The notes below the pieces were generated by a model, which saw only the letters and a program-made list of their open reading frames with translations, was not told the DNA's origin and ran no database searches. A DNA stretch of 64,000 nt, from positions 62,001 through 126,000 of the forward strand of contig JAIUPT010000035.1 of NCBI GenBank assembly GCA_022315425.1, written 5' to 3'. Below are positions 10,489 through 21,306 of the stretch, in pieces. Numbering within the stretch: the first letter of the stretch is position 1; each line of letters starts with the position of its first letter. A program made the position numbers and the translations under genes. The stretch is from Pseudevernia furfuracea (taxonomy: Eukaryota; Ascomycota; Lecanoromycetes; Lecanorales; Parmeliaceae).

Positions 10489-13400
10489 ATGGCTAGCCGC
10501 CGACGCAATCCAGATGAGGGACCTCAACCACACACCCCAGAAAAGGCTAGACGAGAAAGAGGACCCTCTAGCCTAAGCTCTCCCAGTCAGGACGCAAATC
10601 TTGGAGGATGGTCAGGGAGTGGACGGCGAAGCGAGGATCGCCGCACCAACTCCACAAGTCAAGTATCCCCAACCAAGGATCGAGTAGCGCGAGGTGACCG
10701 ACATGACAGGGATAGGGGTCATGGGCAAGATGGGGAGAGAGGCTGTGGGCGAGATGGTAGCGGGCCTTACCCGAGTTCAAGAATCCATTCGTACGTATCA
10801 CTTGAACACTCTTGCCCGAAAGTTAACTTTTGCGTAGTGGCGCCGAAAGCGTACCTTTCAGAAATTCAGAAGGGGTGTCTTCTCCAGCATCCAGGTCTAC
10901 GAAGAAAGAAGGACTCCCTTCTTCAACATCCAGGTCTACAAAGCAGGAAGCAGTTTCTTCAGCGTCCAGAGCTTCAAATGGTGGCACAACATACTCGGCA
11001 TCCAATTCTACAAAGGGAGAGTCATATCCTCCAGGATTCAGATCTACAAAAGAAGTCTCCTCTTCTTTAAGATCCACAACTACCAATGGAGAACATTGGA
11101 CTCCAAAATCCAGAGCTTCCCAGGGAAGTACAGGCCTTACAAGACCAAAGGTCATGGAGAATGAGACAGATTCCGAGGAGGCTCTTAGGTCAGGATCAAT
11201 TGCGGGCTGCGTGGTCGATAGGCTTAGTCGCCCTGGCCATGGAACTGCAGGTTATGAGGTCAACCTCCAGACCAATTGCTTCGAGGTCAAACTCGATCCT
11301 AGAATTCAACTGTACCAGTATCACGTCCATGTGATTCCCGAACCAAAGACGGCTCGACAGCGGAAACAGGCTTTCGACCTGTTTTTTAAGAACGCTAGTT
11401 TCCTCAACCGCTTGCGTCTTGGTGGCCAACCCCCAGTTGTTGCAACTGACTACAGATCAATATTGATCACCACCGAGAGACTCGACCCCCGGGCTGGAAA
11501 AGAGGACGACCGACATCAATGCATAGTCACTTACTATGAAGCGGAAGAGGGTGCACCAAAGAAGGATCCGAGCATTCACAGCCACATATTTACCGTATCT
11601 TTCTGCCAGCCCCTGCCATTGCAGGAAATGATGCAGTATCTTGGTTCAACGGGTGGAGAGGCTTTATCCAAAGTGAACGGGTCAATTCTTCATGCGTTGA
11701 GCCTCGTAGTAGCCCGGAAGCCGCTCAAGCTGACGGACATCGCCGGGACCAAGAACGAGCATCGATTCTTCCCAGACGCGGAGCCTCTGGCGGTGCTTGA
11801 CGGCGCTCTTGTTGCTCTCCAAGGCTTCCAAGCAACAGTGAGAATAATGGGTCCGCGCCTCTTCATCAACGTCAATCCCAGAACAGGGATCTTCTACCGG
11901 GAAGACAAAGGAGCAACGCTGCTCGACCTTATGCACGAGTTCAGGAGAACAAGCAAAGGGATGGAACAGATGCAGGAATTCGTGAAAGGAATTCGCGTCA
12001 GTCTCGCTCATCTGAGCTCAGAGAAAGGCAGATTGAGAATCAAGACCGTCTCAGGACTGGCTTCTCTTCCGACCTTGGGAGCCAATGCTACAGAAGCCTC
12101 GTTCAGTTGGAAGGAGAAAGATGTAATAGTCGCAGACTACTATGAGCAAAGTAAGCAAATATGAATGATTCGTGACGTTTTCCACTGGACTAGATTGCTG
12201 ACAACCTATAGGACACAACATACTCCTTGGGGTCCCAACAGCGCCTCTTGTCAACGTTGGCACTGTCGACAAGCCAAGCTACGTTCCACCAGAGCTCTGC
12301 AAAGTACTGCCTAGACAGATGGTTAACAAGCCGCTTAGCCCAGACCAGCAGCAACAGATAGCCAGAGCCTTGAAGGCAAACAAAGAAGACGCCATATCGA
12401 CTGTCGGTAAAGCGGCAAAGGCTTTGGCTATTGGTACTAAAGACTCGCAGGGACCGGTGAGTCAAGTGCACCTGTATGCCTATCTTTGCTGACTAGTTTC
12501 CATCAGAAGTTCTTTGGGTTACAAGTTGAACCCAGCGTGCTAACCATCAAAGGCCGAGTATTGCCAGCCCCTCCGGTGCAGTACGATGGAGCGACGTTCA
12601 AACCTGATTTCGGCTCCTGGAACTTGAAGGACAAACGCAAATTCAAGGTCGGCGCTGGGATCCATCGCTGGACTTATTTGCAGATTCAGGATCCAGGCAA
12701 AGATACCCTCACTGCTGAGCTTGGAGACTTCATCGAAGGACTTCAGAAATCGTACGCGTCTACGATTTGCAAACCTGCAAGATCCCCTCAATCCCTGGCC
12801 TTGAGTGGCACTTCTCCGGAAAACCTTTTCGCTACCCTGGATCAATTCCTCGGAGTATTCCGAGAGAGAGATATCAATACGCTCCTCGTCATCCTCCCAG
12901 ACAAGCGTCGGACCCTCTTCGCTTGCATCAAGTACCTTGCGGAAGTGAAGCACGGCATACAAACCATCTGCATCGAGGCCGCAAAGATGCAGAAGAACAT
13001 CAAAGAGCCCTGGTACGCGGCGGCCGTCGCTCAAAAGCTCAACACCAAAGGTGGCGGCACCAACCAAAGTCTCCCGAAAGATGAGCTCGAAAACCTGCTA
13101 TTGACTCCCACCATGATCGTCGGGATCGGGGTGACAAAGCCGTTCCCCAAAGGCCAAGCCCACGCCGCGACCAGCATTGTCGGAGTCGTCGCGAGCAAAA
13201 ACATCGACTTCGCCCAATGGCCCGCCAGTGCCCGGCGACAAGAAAACCCCGACCGGGTCGTTCTGGACCTGCGAGAAATGATGACGGAGCGCTTGCAGAG
13301 CTGGAAGAAGGCCAACAACGGAGCGCTTCCGGACCGCATCCTCATCTACCGCAGCGGCGGGACCGAAAGCCACCATGGTGTCACAACCCGAGAGATGGGA

Positions 13401-14081
13401 GGCGTAGAAGACGGCATCGGGGACACATATTCCGGGCAGCGCCTCCCTCGGGTAACGATCATAACCGTGAGTAAGAGCCATCACGTGCGCTTCCACCCCG
13501 CCGACGACGACGACGCCGCCGACGAACGATCCGGCAATCCGAAAGCGGGCACCGTGGTCGATCGGGCCCTCACCGAGCGGGCGCCGTGGGACTTCTACCT
13601 GCAGTCTCACGCGGGGAGTCCCCGGAGCGGGACCGTCTGCCCGGCTCACTATGTGGTGGTCCGGGACGACATGAACCTGGGCGCGGACGGAGTGCAGAGA
13701 CTGGTAAGCTGCCCCCCCCCCCAGCGCGGCGCACGTAGAGAGAGTACATGCATACATGCATACATTTCATCATTTTTCAAAGACGCAGTATAGAAAAAAA
13801 ACCAAGCACGCGGCAAGAAGGATACGAAAGCTTGAATTAATTCAAATGAATGGTCGATGGCTGATTGGGGGGTTTTCCTCTAGACGAACAATCTATGCTA
13901 CATGTCAGGACGAGGCACGAGGGCCCTTTCGATGGTCCCTCCGGCCCACTACGCCAACCTGGTCTGCGAACGCGCCCGTTGCTACACACAGGCCAGTCTG
14001 ATCGGCAGCAGGGAAAGCGGATCTGGGAGCTGGACGGGAGGCGTTCACCCCGAGCTGCAGGATTCGATGTGGTACATCTAG
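10489..14081 (+). CDS. Argonaute protein (PAZ-PIWI) with degenerate catalytic site
   Basis: Five exons join in frame: 10489-10790, 10838-12150, 12212-12456, 12507-13703 and 13884-14081, giving about 1084 residues. Residues 1-215 are low-complexity, rich in Arg/Ser/Gly, with repeated S-R-S-T-K units. N and linker-1 regions follow (TNCFEVKL, YHVHVIPEP), then PAZ ending NVGTVDKPSYVPPELCKVLP, MID and PIWI (DRILIYRSGG, ITVSKSHHVRFHP, GTVVDRALTERAPWDFYLQS, CPAHYVVV, LTNNLCYM). Canonical Argonautes use D-E-D-H/D. Here the matching positions read Gly828 (VGIGVTKP for GADVTHP), Arg870 (by alignment), Ser903 (YRSGG for YRDGV) and Asn1044 (HYANLV for YYADLV). Slicing is therefore unlikely; small-RNA binding could persist. 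Intron 4 (180 bases) is long and holds a C-run, but the exon after it fits the conserved Argonaute C-terminus exactly. Confidence 0.9.
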
Positions 14082-14819
14082 AGTGGTTGTTACGAGAGGA
14101 AGGATGTTGGGGTCTGTCGAATTGCATGGGGCAAAAAAAAGGGGAAAAAAAAGCGTGATGGGAGTGTGCGGGCTGGGAAGCGCTGCAAAGGGTTTTGTGG
14201 GATTGGGAAGGAAAACAACGAGAAAAGGAAAAAGAAAAGGAGAGATGAAGGTCTTTGGGGAAGAAGGTAATAATGATTGGGCAAATACTGAAGTGCATTT
14301 CCAGATACTACAGACCAAAAAAAAATTGTACACCCCCAACTCCCTCCGCAGCGAAACACGTAACATGCCCAACTAGTCTGATCTTTTGAGAGACAGACAT
14401 GGTCCGTAAAAAATGGCGTTGGACGCTCGCTCGAGGTCTGAGATACCGTGTAATTGATGATGGGTATTCAAGTTTCTGATGGGGAAATAAATGGGCCAAT
14501 GGCCATCATCATCTGGAATGGTTGGAAATACTATAGATCTCAGGTTCAGGCATGGAAGTCACGCAAGGTTTGAGCATTTAATTGGTTCTCATATGCGGGA
14601 AAGAAATGTCGAAAAGGGCCGGAGACATGCATTCGAAATTGTTCAGTAAGAACACAATTAAACTCATCAAACGGAGTACAGTACATCACTTGCAAACACC
14701 CCTCTCTCATCGTCTTTCTCACTTTCATACGCACTTATCTCACGTCTTCAGAAACCTTCTGCGCACTCCCTGGTGTCATTTGGTCTTTGACTGTTTCTGC
14801 ATAGCGAATCGACTCACCT
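14082..14819. other. intergenic, convergent 3' flanks
   Basis: A- and G-rich 3' flank of the Argonaute gene with short A-runs; no gene supported. Confidence 0.5.
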
Positions 14820-15125
14820 TTACCGATGGTGCATCAAGTGTCCGTCTTGATAAATGTTTCCGGCACTCACTAGCACGGGTCTCTCATGGCGCACCCAGTA
14901 GGGATGGCCGATCGAAGCGTACTCCCACCATCGACCAGATGTCAATTCGAGTTTGATGCATTCGATGGTAGGCAAGGTCCATGTCTCATCCAACTCGCGA
15001 CACCAGAAAATCGGTCTCTGGGTCAGCTTCATCAATAAGCGCGCCTGCGCTTGCTCCCTGCTGCTGATATGTGGGGCAATCGGTTCGAAAGGGTGTTGGG
15101 ATAAGAGAGGATCTGTCGAAGCCAT
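14820..15125 (-). CDS. small conserved fungal protein of unknown function
   Basis: A 101-codon frame from the ATG at 15125 (MASTDPLLSQHPFEP). It contains RPIFWCRELDETWTLPTIEC and WWEYASIGHPYWVRHE. The pattern F-W-C-R-E-L-D-x-x-W-T-L, later W-x-Y-A-x-x-G-x-P-Y-x-x-R-H, recalls a small domain seen in many Pezizomycotina proteins without known role (from memory). The open frame continues upstream of this Met to 15443, but those residues look like translated 5' leader. A GTGAGT donor lies near 14868, so the last residues may be replaced by a spliced exon. No signal peptide. Confidence 0.5.
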   Translation of the reverse strand: MASTDPLLSQHPFEPIAPHISSREQAQARLLMKLTQRPIFWCRELDETWTLPTIECIKLELTSGRWWEYASIGHPYWVRHERPVLVSAGNIYQDGHLMHHR

Positions 15126-15887
15126 TGTCTGGATGGACTGGGTAATGGAATGAGCTGGGTGGCTGTTCCTCGAGTCAAATGTTTTAACCAAGTGATAGGA
15201 AAGGATGTGGCCTAGATACTTGTCTTGTCCAGGCCAGGACAATGAAGGGCTGTCATACTGACCTGTCGGAGAAAGCGGCCTTACGATGGCTAATGACGAG
15301 TTGTGAGTTACTGAAGTAGCTTTCTCTGGTGTAGCATCGGCGTAGTGGAGGTGCGGACTTAGTAGCGAATATGTGCCTTTCAAATGAACCCCTCCCAGGA
15401 AATGTTCATTGATGATCTCGTCTGAACGGGAATGGTAGCCCAAGGGTCAGGAACCCCCGAAATTGCCATAGCCATACGAGGATCCTTACGTCAATGAAGA
15501 GCTGATAAAGGGAAGGCTGCTTCAACTACTTTGGATTTTGGCTGTAATTACGAGCAGGCACAGGCTTTGTGTGAGACTCAGCACCTATCGTGACTAGGAA
15601 AGGAAGATGGACAGTGCCCACTTGCTGAATACGGTGTTAAGGGAAAAGAGTGAGAAAGATAAATACCTAAGGTTCTTGGCGATAGAGCTTGATCACAGTG
15701 TACTGTACAGTACACTACGAGGGGGACTCGATCACAAGAGCAAAACGTAGCGGCTATGAAGGATCCATTGTGGTAGCGCTCGAGAGCAGCCAGTCGACAG
15801 CTGTCTGAGAAGTTTCTACCTACAAGATCACGCTATCTTCTCCAGCGATTCCCGCTATGCATGCTTTCTTTGTGTTCACCAACAAGC
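15126..15887. other. intergenic
   Basis: About 760 bases, 5' flank of the gene at 14820-15125 and 3' flank of the CipC-like gene. A short palindrome-like stretch (TACTGTACAGTAC) lies near 15700. Nothing coding seen. Confidence 0.5.
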
Positions 15888-16473
15888 CTAGTATCTCGAG
15901 TCACCGCCCTGGTTTCCGCCGTAGCCAGAGTCACCGCCCTGGTTTCCGCCATAGCCAGAGTCACCTCCACCCTGGCCACCTCCACCCTGGTATTGCTGGT
16001 CGTAGTAGTTGGAGGCATTGTCTTGCGCGTCACGCTTCATCTTTTCACGGTCGTAAAAGTTCTCGCCTTTAGTCTCGACGAGCTTGTCGGCTTCACCGCC
16101 TGCGAAACCGGCGAGGATGTCTTTGGCAAAGGTATGGTTTTCGGCGACACCTGTGGTTGAGTCAAATGTGTTAGCAGCGTTGTGAGTGGGCGTCGGTGTG
16201 GGCGAATGGAGTAGGAAGCAAGGGTAGAATATTACGACCGGGGTGGGAGAGCCTACCATTAGCTTGTTCGTGCTGCTGGTACTTTCTCATGGCTTCGAAG
16301 CCTGCGGCACCAGCAAGGGCTTCGTGGGTGAAGCTGCCTTGGTTGTCGGGCTGAGGGCCATCTTGTCCGTAGACGTCTTGATGGGCCTGCGAGGCGTCGT
16401 CTGAGGGTTGTTTAGCTGAGGATCATGATCAGAAGTGGTGAAGGTGTGAAGAAGACTTACCCCAGCCAAACAT
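15888..16473 (-). CDS. CipC-like stress/antibiotic-response protein
   Basis: Three exons on the minus strand: 16461-16473, 16257-16400 and 15888-16150, giving 139 residues. It begins MFGWDDASQAHQDVYG, then FTHEALAGAAGFEAMRKYQ, then HTFAKDILAGFAGGEADKLV and ETKGENFYDREKMKRDA. The W-x-x-A-x-x-x-H-x-x-V-Y start, F-x-H-E-x-x-A-G-A-A-x-F-E-A and the A-G-x-E-x-D-K-L-x-E-T-K-G block are the CipC / DUF3759 pattern, named after an Aspergillus protein induced by concanamycin. The family's biochemical role is unknown; it is a small soluble stress-induced protein. The C-terminus carries a tandem repeat of GGDSGYGGNQ (about 2.5 copies) that I do not recall in typical members. A (GTGA)n repeat lies just upstream, in leader or promoter. 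Confidence 0.85.
15895..15985 (-). repeat. coding tandem repeat GGDSGYGGNQ
   Basis: About 30-base units encoding G-G-D-S-G-Y-G-G-N-Q repeat at the end of the CipC-like gene, with a degenerate last copy ending DSRY. Adjacent Gly-rich codons (YQGGGGQGGG) extend the low-complexity tail. Confidence 0.8.
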
Positions 16474-16572
16474 GTTGAAGGTTGGTTGATGGGTTTTGGG
16501 TTTGTTGTCTGGTGTAATGTATGGGTGATGTAGTGTAGTTCAGTCACAGTGTGATATAAGTGATTGAAGAAG

Positions 16573-16617
16573 AAGTGAGTGAGTGAGTGAGTGAGTGAGG
16601 GAGTGAGGGAGTGAGGG
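16573..16617. repeat. GTGA/GGGA microsatellite
   Basis: Pure GTGA units grade into GGGAGTGA units, about 100 bases upstream of the CipC-like start codon. Length is likely variable between strains. Confidence 0.9.
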
Positions 16618-16967
16618 TTGAGAGAAGATGAACAGAAGATAAAATAAATAGAAAATAAACAGAGGCCCAGGAACAGGATTTCTCAAAGGTGGGGTTTCCC
16701 TCGCTTAGAGTGGGGTTGTGAATGAATGCAAAAACCTTGGCTTGTTACCGTACTTACATAAAAATGATGCAATTCTCGTTGGATCTAATCTCTTGGCACT
16801 CTCATTGTGTCATCTCCGAATAACTTCAAAACACCTCTTCATTATCCGTCTCCACATTCAGGGTCATAAAACCGGGCAGTCAAAAGCGAACTACGACTAC
16901 CTCTTCAACGAACCTGAGACTACATCTTATAAAAGAACCAGTCGATGTTTCATCAATCATCAAAGAA
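16618..16967. other. intergenic, last unique sequence before the transposon island
   Basis: Normal-composition DNA, 5' flank of the CipC-like gene. It ends abruptly at about 16968, where AT-rich repeat sequence begins. Confidence 0.6.
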
Positions 16968-17123
16968 GTTAATGTTCTTGATTCGCACGTGACAAATAAC
17001 TCGACTAAGTAATATAACGCTATACAGAACTCGTAGATGTGTGATTAAGTCGTTCAACGTTAGGATTCTAAGTCAATAGAGATCTAAGCAGACGTGTTCT
17101 CGTATCTTAGCGTTAAAAAAATT
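16968..17123 (+). repeat. direct repeat A, left copy (less mutated)
   Basis: 156 bases matching 17425-17580 almost entirely through C-to-T and G-to-A differences; this copy keeps more C and G. Both copies share landmarks such as CTAAGTAATATAA/TTAAGCAATATAA and the exact run GTGTTCTCGTATCTTAGCG. Spacing between copies is 457 bases. Confidence 0.8.
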
Positions 17124-17225
17124 CTTATACTTATAAAAGCATAGATTTAAAGTGAAAAACGAAGTTATATATATATAGAAACGTCGTGAATACATATAAA
17201 AATAGACGTGAACGAGCGAGATAAA

Positions 17226-17424
17226 AGAATACTATTGCTCTGAAAGAGATTAATTCGAATAAAGAATTAAATATTAATAAAATATAATTACTTATATTAC
17301 TCTCAAATAAGATTTATTCTTTATAAAGAATACGTTTATTAAGTTTATAAATAGTATATAATAATTAACATATTATATAAGAGTATAAGATTAAGACTCA
17401 CTAATTCTCTATTAAGTCGAGTTA
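17226..17424 (+). repeat. left terminal-type repeat of the old element
   Basis: From AAAGAATACTATTGCTCTG to about 17424 it aligns with 30147-30192 plus 30499-30656 once the MITE is removed. Most differences are C-to-T or G-to-A in this left copy. Confidence 0.75.
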
Positions 17425-17580
17425 ATTAATATTTTTAATTCGTACGTAATAAATACTTTAATTAAGCAATATAAGATTATATAGAACTTATAAATATATA
17501 ATTAAGTCATTTAACGTTAAAATTCTAAGTTAATAAAGATTTAAATAAACGTGTTCTCGTATCTTAGCGCTAAAAAAACT
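17425..17580 (+). repeat. direct repeat A, right copy (heavily mutated)
   Basis: RIP-decayed partner of 16968-17123. The two copies may be the starts of two tandem terminal-repeat units of an old element, because the 457-base unit from copy to copy includes the left terminal repeat at 17226-17424. Confidence 0.75.
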
Positions 17581-20500
17581 TTTAAATCTTAAATAACGAT
17601 CTCGAAGAGAACGATCGCATTAGCGCTGAGAAAAAGAGAACGCGATAACGACTAATTATTCGATTTATTCTTAAAAAATGAATCGATAACACGCTATTAT
17701 CGACGCGACGCGACGAAAATATAGACTAAATAAGTCTTAATATAAAAACGATAAAAGTTCGATTTTTATTTATTTAATAACTTAATTTCGTCTTCGCTTA
17801 GATCTATTAATCTCGCAGTGATAATTATTCTTCGACGAAAGAAATAATTAAAGTGATAATTTAAAAGATTATTAAAGCTTAATATTAGACGTAGTTTATA
17901 AGTAATCGTTCTTTTAATAAAGCTTTTATCAATCGCGAAGAAAGACGAGAATAACGATATCGATCACTTATTAAATAAATATTTTAATACACGTATAATA
18001 TATGTTTTATTATTCGTGCTTGATACGAATAGCGTAACGTCTTATTTAAAGAAATTCGTCTTAAATGTTAATAACGTTAATTCGAGATAATCTTCGTATA
18101 GTCTCACGTAACGACGTGTTAAAAATTAATTATCAAAGTTCTCGTCGCGAAGATCTTTTAATTTATATATAAACTCGCTTATTTTAAACAAGATTATAAA
18201 GACGAAATAAAATATTATTTATATTGTTATATTATATTTAATAATCTTAGAAAAGCATTTTAAAAGTTATAAAAGAATATTCTTCGTAATTAAATATCTT
18301 TTTTAAGTCTCGTCTTCGTCTTATAAACGATAAATATCGTTTATAACTCTCTTTAATTATGCACTATAAAAGACTTTTGAATTTTCGAATTTTATATTCA
18401 CATAAGTTAATTTAACATCGATTAAATATGCTTTAATAAATTTCGTCTTAATTCGTCTAATACTTTTAGAGTCGTTATTTAGATTTTTAACGAGATAAAG
18501 ATTATCGAAAAGAAGAATTAAATACGATTTATCGTATAATAAATATTATAGAACTTAATTAACATTAAATAAATTCGACAAATATTTTATATTAATTCTT
18601 ATTAAAGAAGTCGAGCGAGATCTCGCGACATCGAGATCTAATTATATTATTATCGCGATAAGTCTCGCTCTAGCGAAGCGAAGTAATAAATCGATATCTC
18701 GATAAATAATTTAATTATAAATATTTATTAACAATTTTTCGATATCGAAAACGAGAAAGATTATTTGTTAGCTCGTTTATCTTAATCGAATTCATATAGA
18801 GATTAAAAGAATATCGTTATTAATTATTAATATAATTATCGTTCGAAGCGATATTATTATAAACTCACGAATAAAGAACTTTCGAAGTTTATGAACGCAG
18901 TTCTCGTTATTATAGTGAAGTATTAAACGAGTCTTTAATAATTTATTTACTTATACGCGAATTATATAAAATATAACTGTTATTTTCTTAAATTAAATAT
19001 CTTTATAAGTGTGTCGCGAAGTTACGCGTATATTAAAGACGTTTTAAACGTATAATAAAAGATTAGAGTATTTTAGAATATAATTTTTTATATTAAACTT
19101 TTCTAAGATATTAATTTAAATATATTATAATCGTCGACTAACCACGTTACGTAATAGTTTAAGATTATTTTAATTTTTAAAGAAGATCTTTTATTATAAT
19201 AGATCAACTCTTATATCGATAAATAATCGAATAATCGTTATTAATCTTCGAATAACGTCGAATAGTCTTTTTAAGAATATTCTCTCGAAAATAATAATTT
19301 TCGTCGTAAAAAACAAAAATTCTATCGTTAACTCAAGCTTACGATATAAAATTATTATTCTTTTTAAAAGATCTTTTATCGTCTTTTTCGCTCGATCGAG
19401 CTTATTCGAAGAGAGTCTCGTCTATATAAGTATATTATTAAATTCGATTTTTAAGAAATCGACTATAATATTAAGAATGTTTTTCGTATAATTAATTATA
19501 AAACTTAAATGATTATATAGATTATCGAATTATCGATTATATATTTTTATATCGGTTTACGAAAATAGAATCGCGAAGAAATCGTTTAAATAATAAAGTA
19601 TTACGAATTAATATAATATTATAATAAGTATTTAATTAATGTTCTTGACGAATAGATCGAATAGAAACGATAACGTTTAAAGCTCGAATAATAAATAACG
19701 TTTTAATTAATAGAAATTGTTATATAAGAAGTTTAATAATTATTGATCTAAAGAGATTGTTGAGATATATCGAAATATATTCTTAAGGTCTCGTTTAATT
19801 AGTCGAGCTTTTTGATTTTACTATAATAATACGTTTATTATCTTATCGAATATTATATATTTTAGTGCATTTCACGCTTAAGATATATCGTCGTTAATTA
19901 AATAATTATATGAAAAGAATAAATTATAAATACGTCTTTAATCGTCGCCGTGTTTTGATATGAGTTTCAGAGAGAAGTAAACGAATTAAGATTCGAAATT
20001 TATATCTATTATAATTAATCGATTATATTAAAACTATTTTTAAAGATTTATCGTTAACATATTAAATGCGCTGAGAATTAAAAAATAATTCTTATTTTTA
20101 TAATTAAGAGATAAATCTCGATGTTCAATTTTGATTTTCTTTCGAAGAATACTCATTAGCGTCTTAACATAAGTGATATTTAAATAATTCTTTAATTAGA
20201 TCTCTTATTGTTTTATTTTCAACGAATCTTATTAAAATAAATTAAAATCGAACGTCTCGAACAAAGTATAAAAAAACTTCTCGAATACGAAGATTAATAA
20301 CGACGAGACTAAATAACTTATTACGAGTTAATCGAATAATTTAATAACTCTTTATCTCAACGAAATCGAATTAATATTAAAGATTTAAGACTTAATATAT
20401 ATTATAATAACGTAATTCTACTAATAATTAAAGTAAATATATACGTATTTATATTATTCGTAATTGCATTTGCTCGCGTTAAAGTTATTATAAATTATTA

Positions 20501-20842
20501 TACTTTTAAAAAAAAAGAACTTGATAATCTAATCACTCGAGTATTATTTAATATCGTTATTCGTAAAGACTATCTTTCGAATAAGAAAGTTAAAATAACG
20601 TATATTCTCGATATATAATAGAGAAATATTTTATTCGTTAAGTATACGCGCGAATATAAAGGAATAATAATATTGCTTAATAAAGTCGAAGCGATAATAA
20701 ATTAAAAAGTTCGATAGACGAATATAATAGTTAATAAGAACTTTATAAAGTTTTAAGATTATATGAGAACGTGTTACGAAGAAATAAATAATTTAATAAT
20801 ATACGTCAAAGCAGCGAAGAAGTTAATTAAGTTTAAAACTCT
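17581..20842. mobile_element. decayed AT-rich core of the old element, left part
   Basis: About 3.3 kb of very AT-rich sequence without a long open frame in any direction. Remaining G and C are mostly in CG or TC steps. No protein domain can be read; the element class is unknown. Its other half resumes at 29396, after the gypsy insertion. Confidence 0.7.
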
Positions 20843-20894
20843 TTTAAGTCTTTTTATTTTTTTTATTCTTATCGTTTTTGATATTTTAGATTTA
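20843..20894 (+). repeat. 52-base duplication flanking the gypsy element, left copy
   Basis: Begins TTTAAGTCTTTTTATT and ends TTTTAGATTTA. It matches 29344-29395 except for one C/T difference, and each copy abuts an outer LTR edge. Confidence 0.85.
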
Positions 20895-21156
20895 AGGGTT
20901 ATGAGATCTCTAGACATGAGGCGACCTGTCAGAAGTTCAGGAATTCAACATACATCTAGATCAGATTCGGGAGACTATCCCTCTGGTGCAGCTGTGCGGC
21001 TATAGCAGTCGCATAGTAAGTTTGCTTGACATGGGAATGCACTCTTCTCTGTTAAATATGCTATCTCTGAGAACTCCTATCGAGTTTCTCAGAATTCAGT
21101 CTATCTAGTAATCAATTCATCTGTTACTCACTCACGCATGTCTAAACCTCGTTACA
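20895..21156 (+). repeat. gypsy 5' LTR
   Basis: Matches 29083-29343 with scattered transitions. It contains the block GGGAGACTATCCCTCTGGTG and ends CTCGTTACA. The first bases expected from the other LTR (TGT) are missing at the outer edge. No convincing tRNA primer-binding site follows, so the priming mode is open. Confidence 0.9.
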
Positions 21157-21306
21157 TTTCTGAATTCTATAACTCTCGCTATCGTCGACACGATAGTAAG
21201 AGAGATGTGCCCGTTTGATAACAATATCACTTTCGTGACTCGCTGTTATCTCTATCTATCTCTCAATTGACGTCGACGTCGAATCAGTCAATTTCGAATT
21301 ATTTAG

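Noticed and set aside
11196..12011. Minus-strand frames inside the Argonaute gene
   Set aside because: Shadows of the coding exon; no independent support.
13098..13757. 219-codon open frame opposite the Argonaute PIWI exon
   Set aside because: The plus strand encodes conserved PIWI motifs; the minus frame is a GC-bias shadow.
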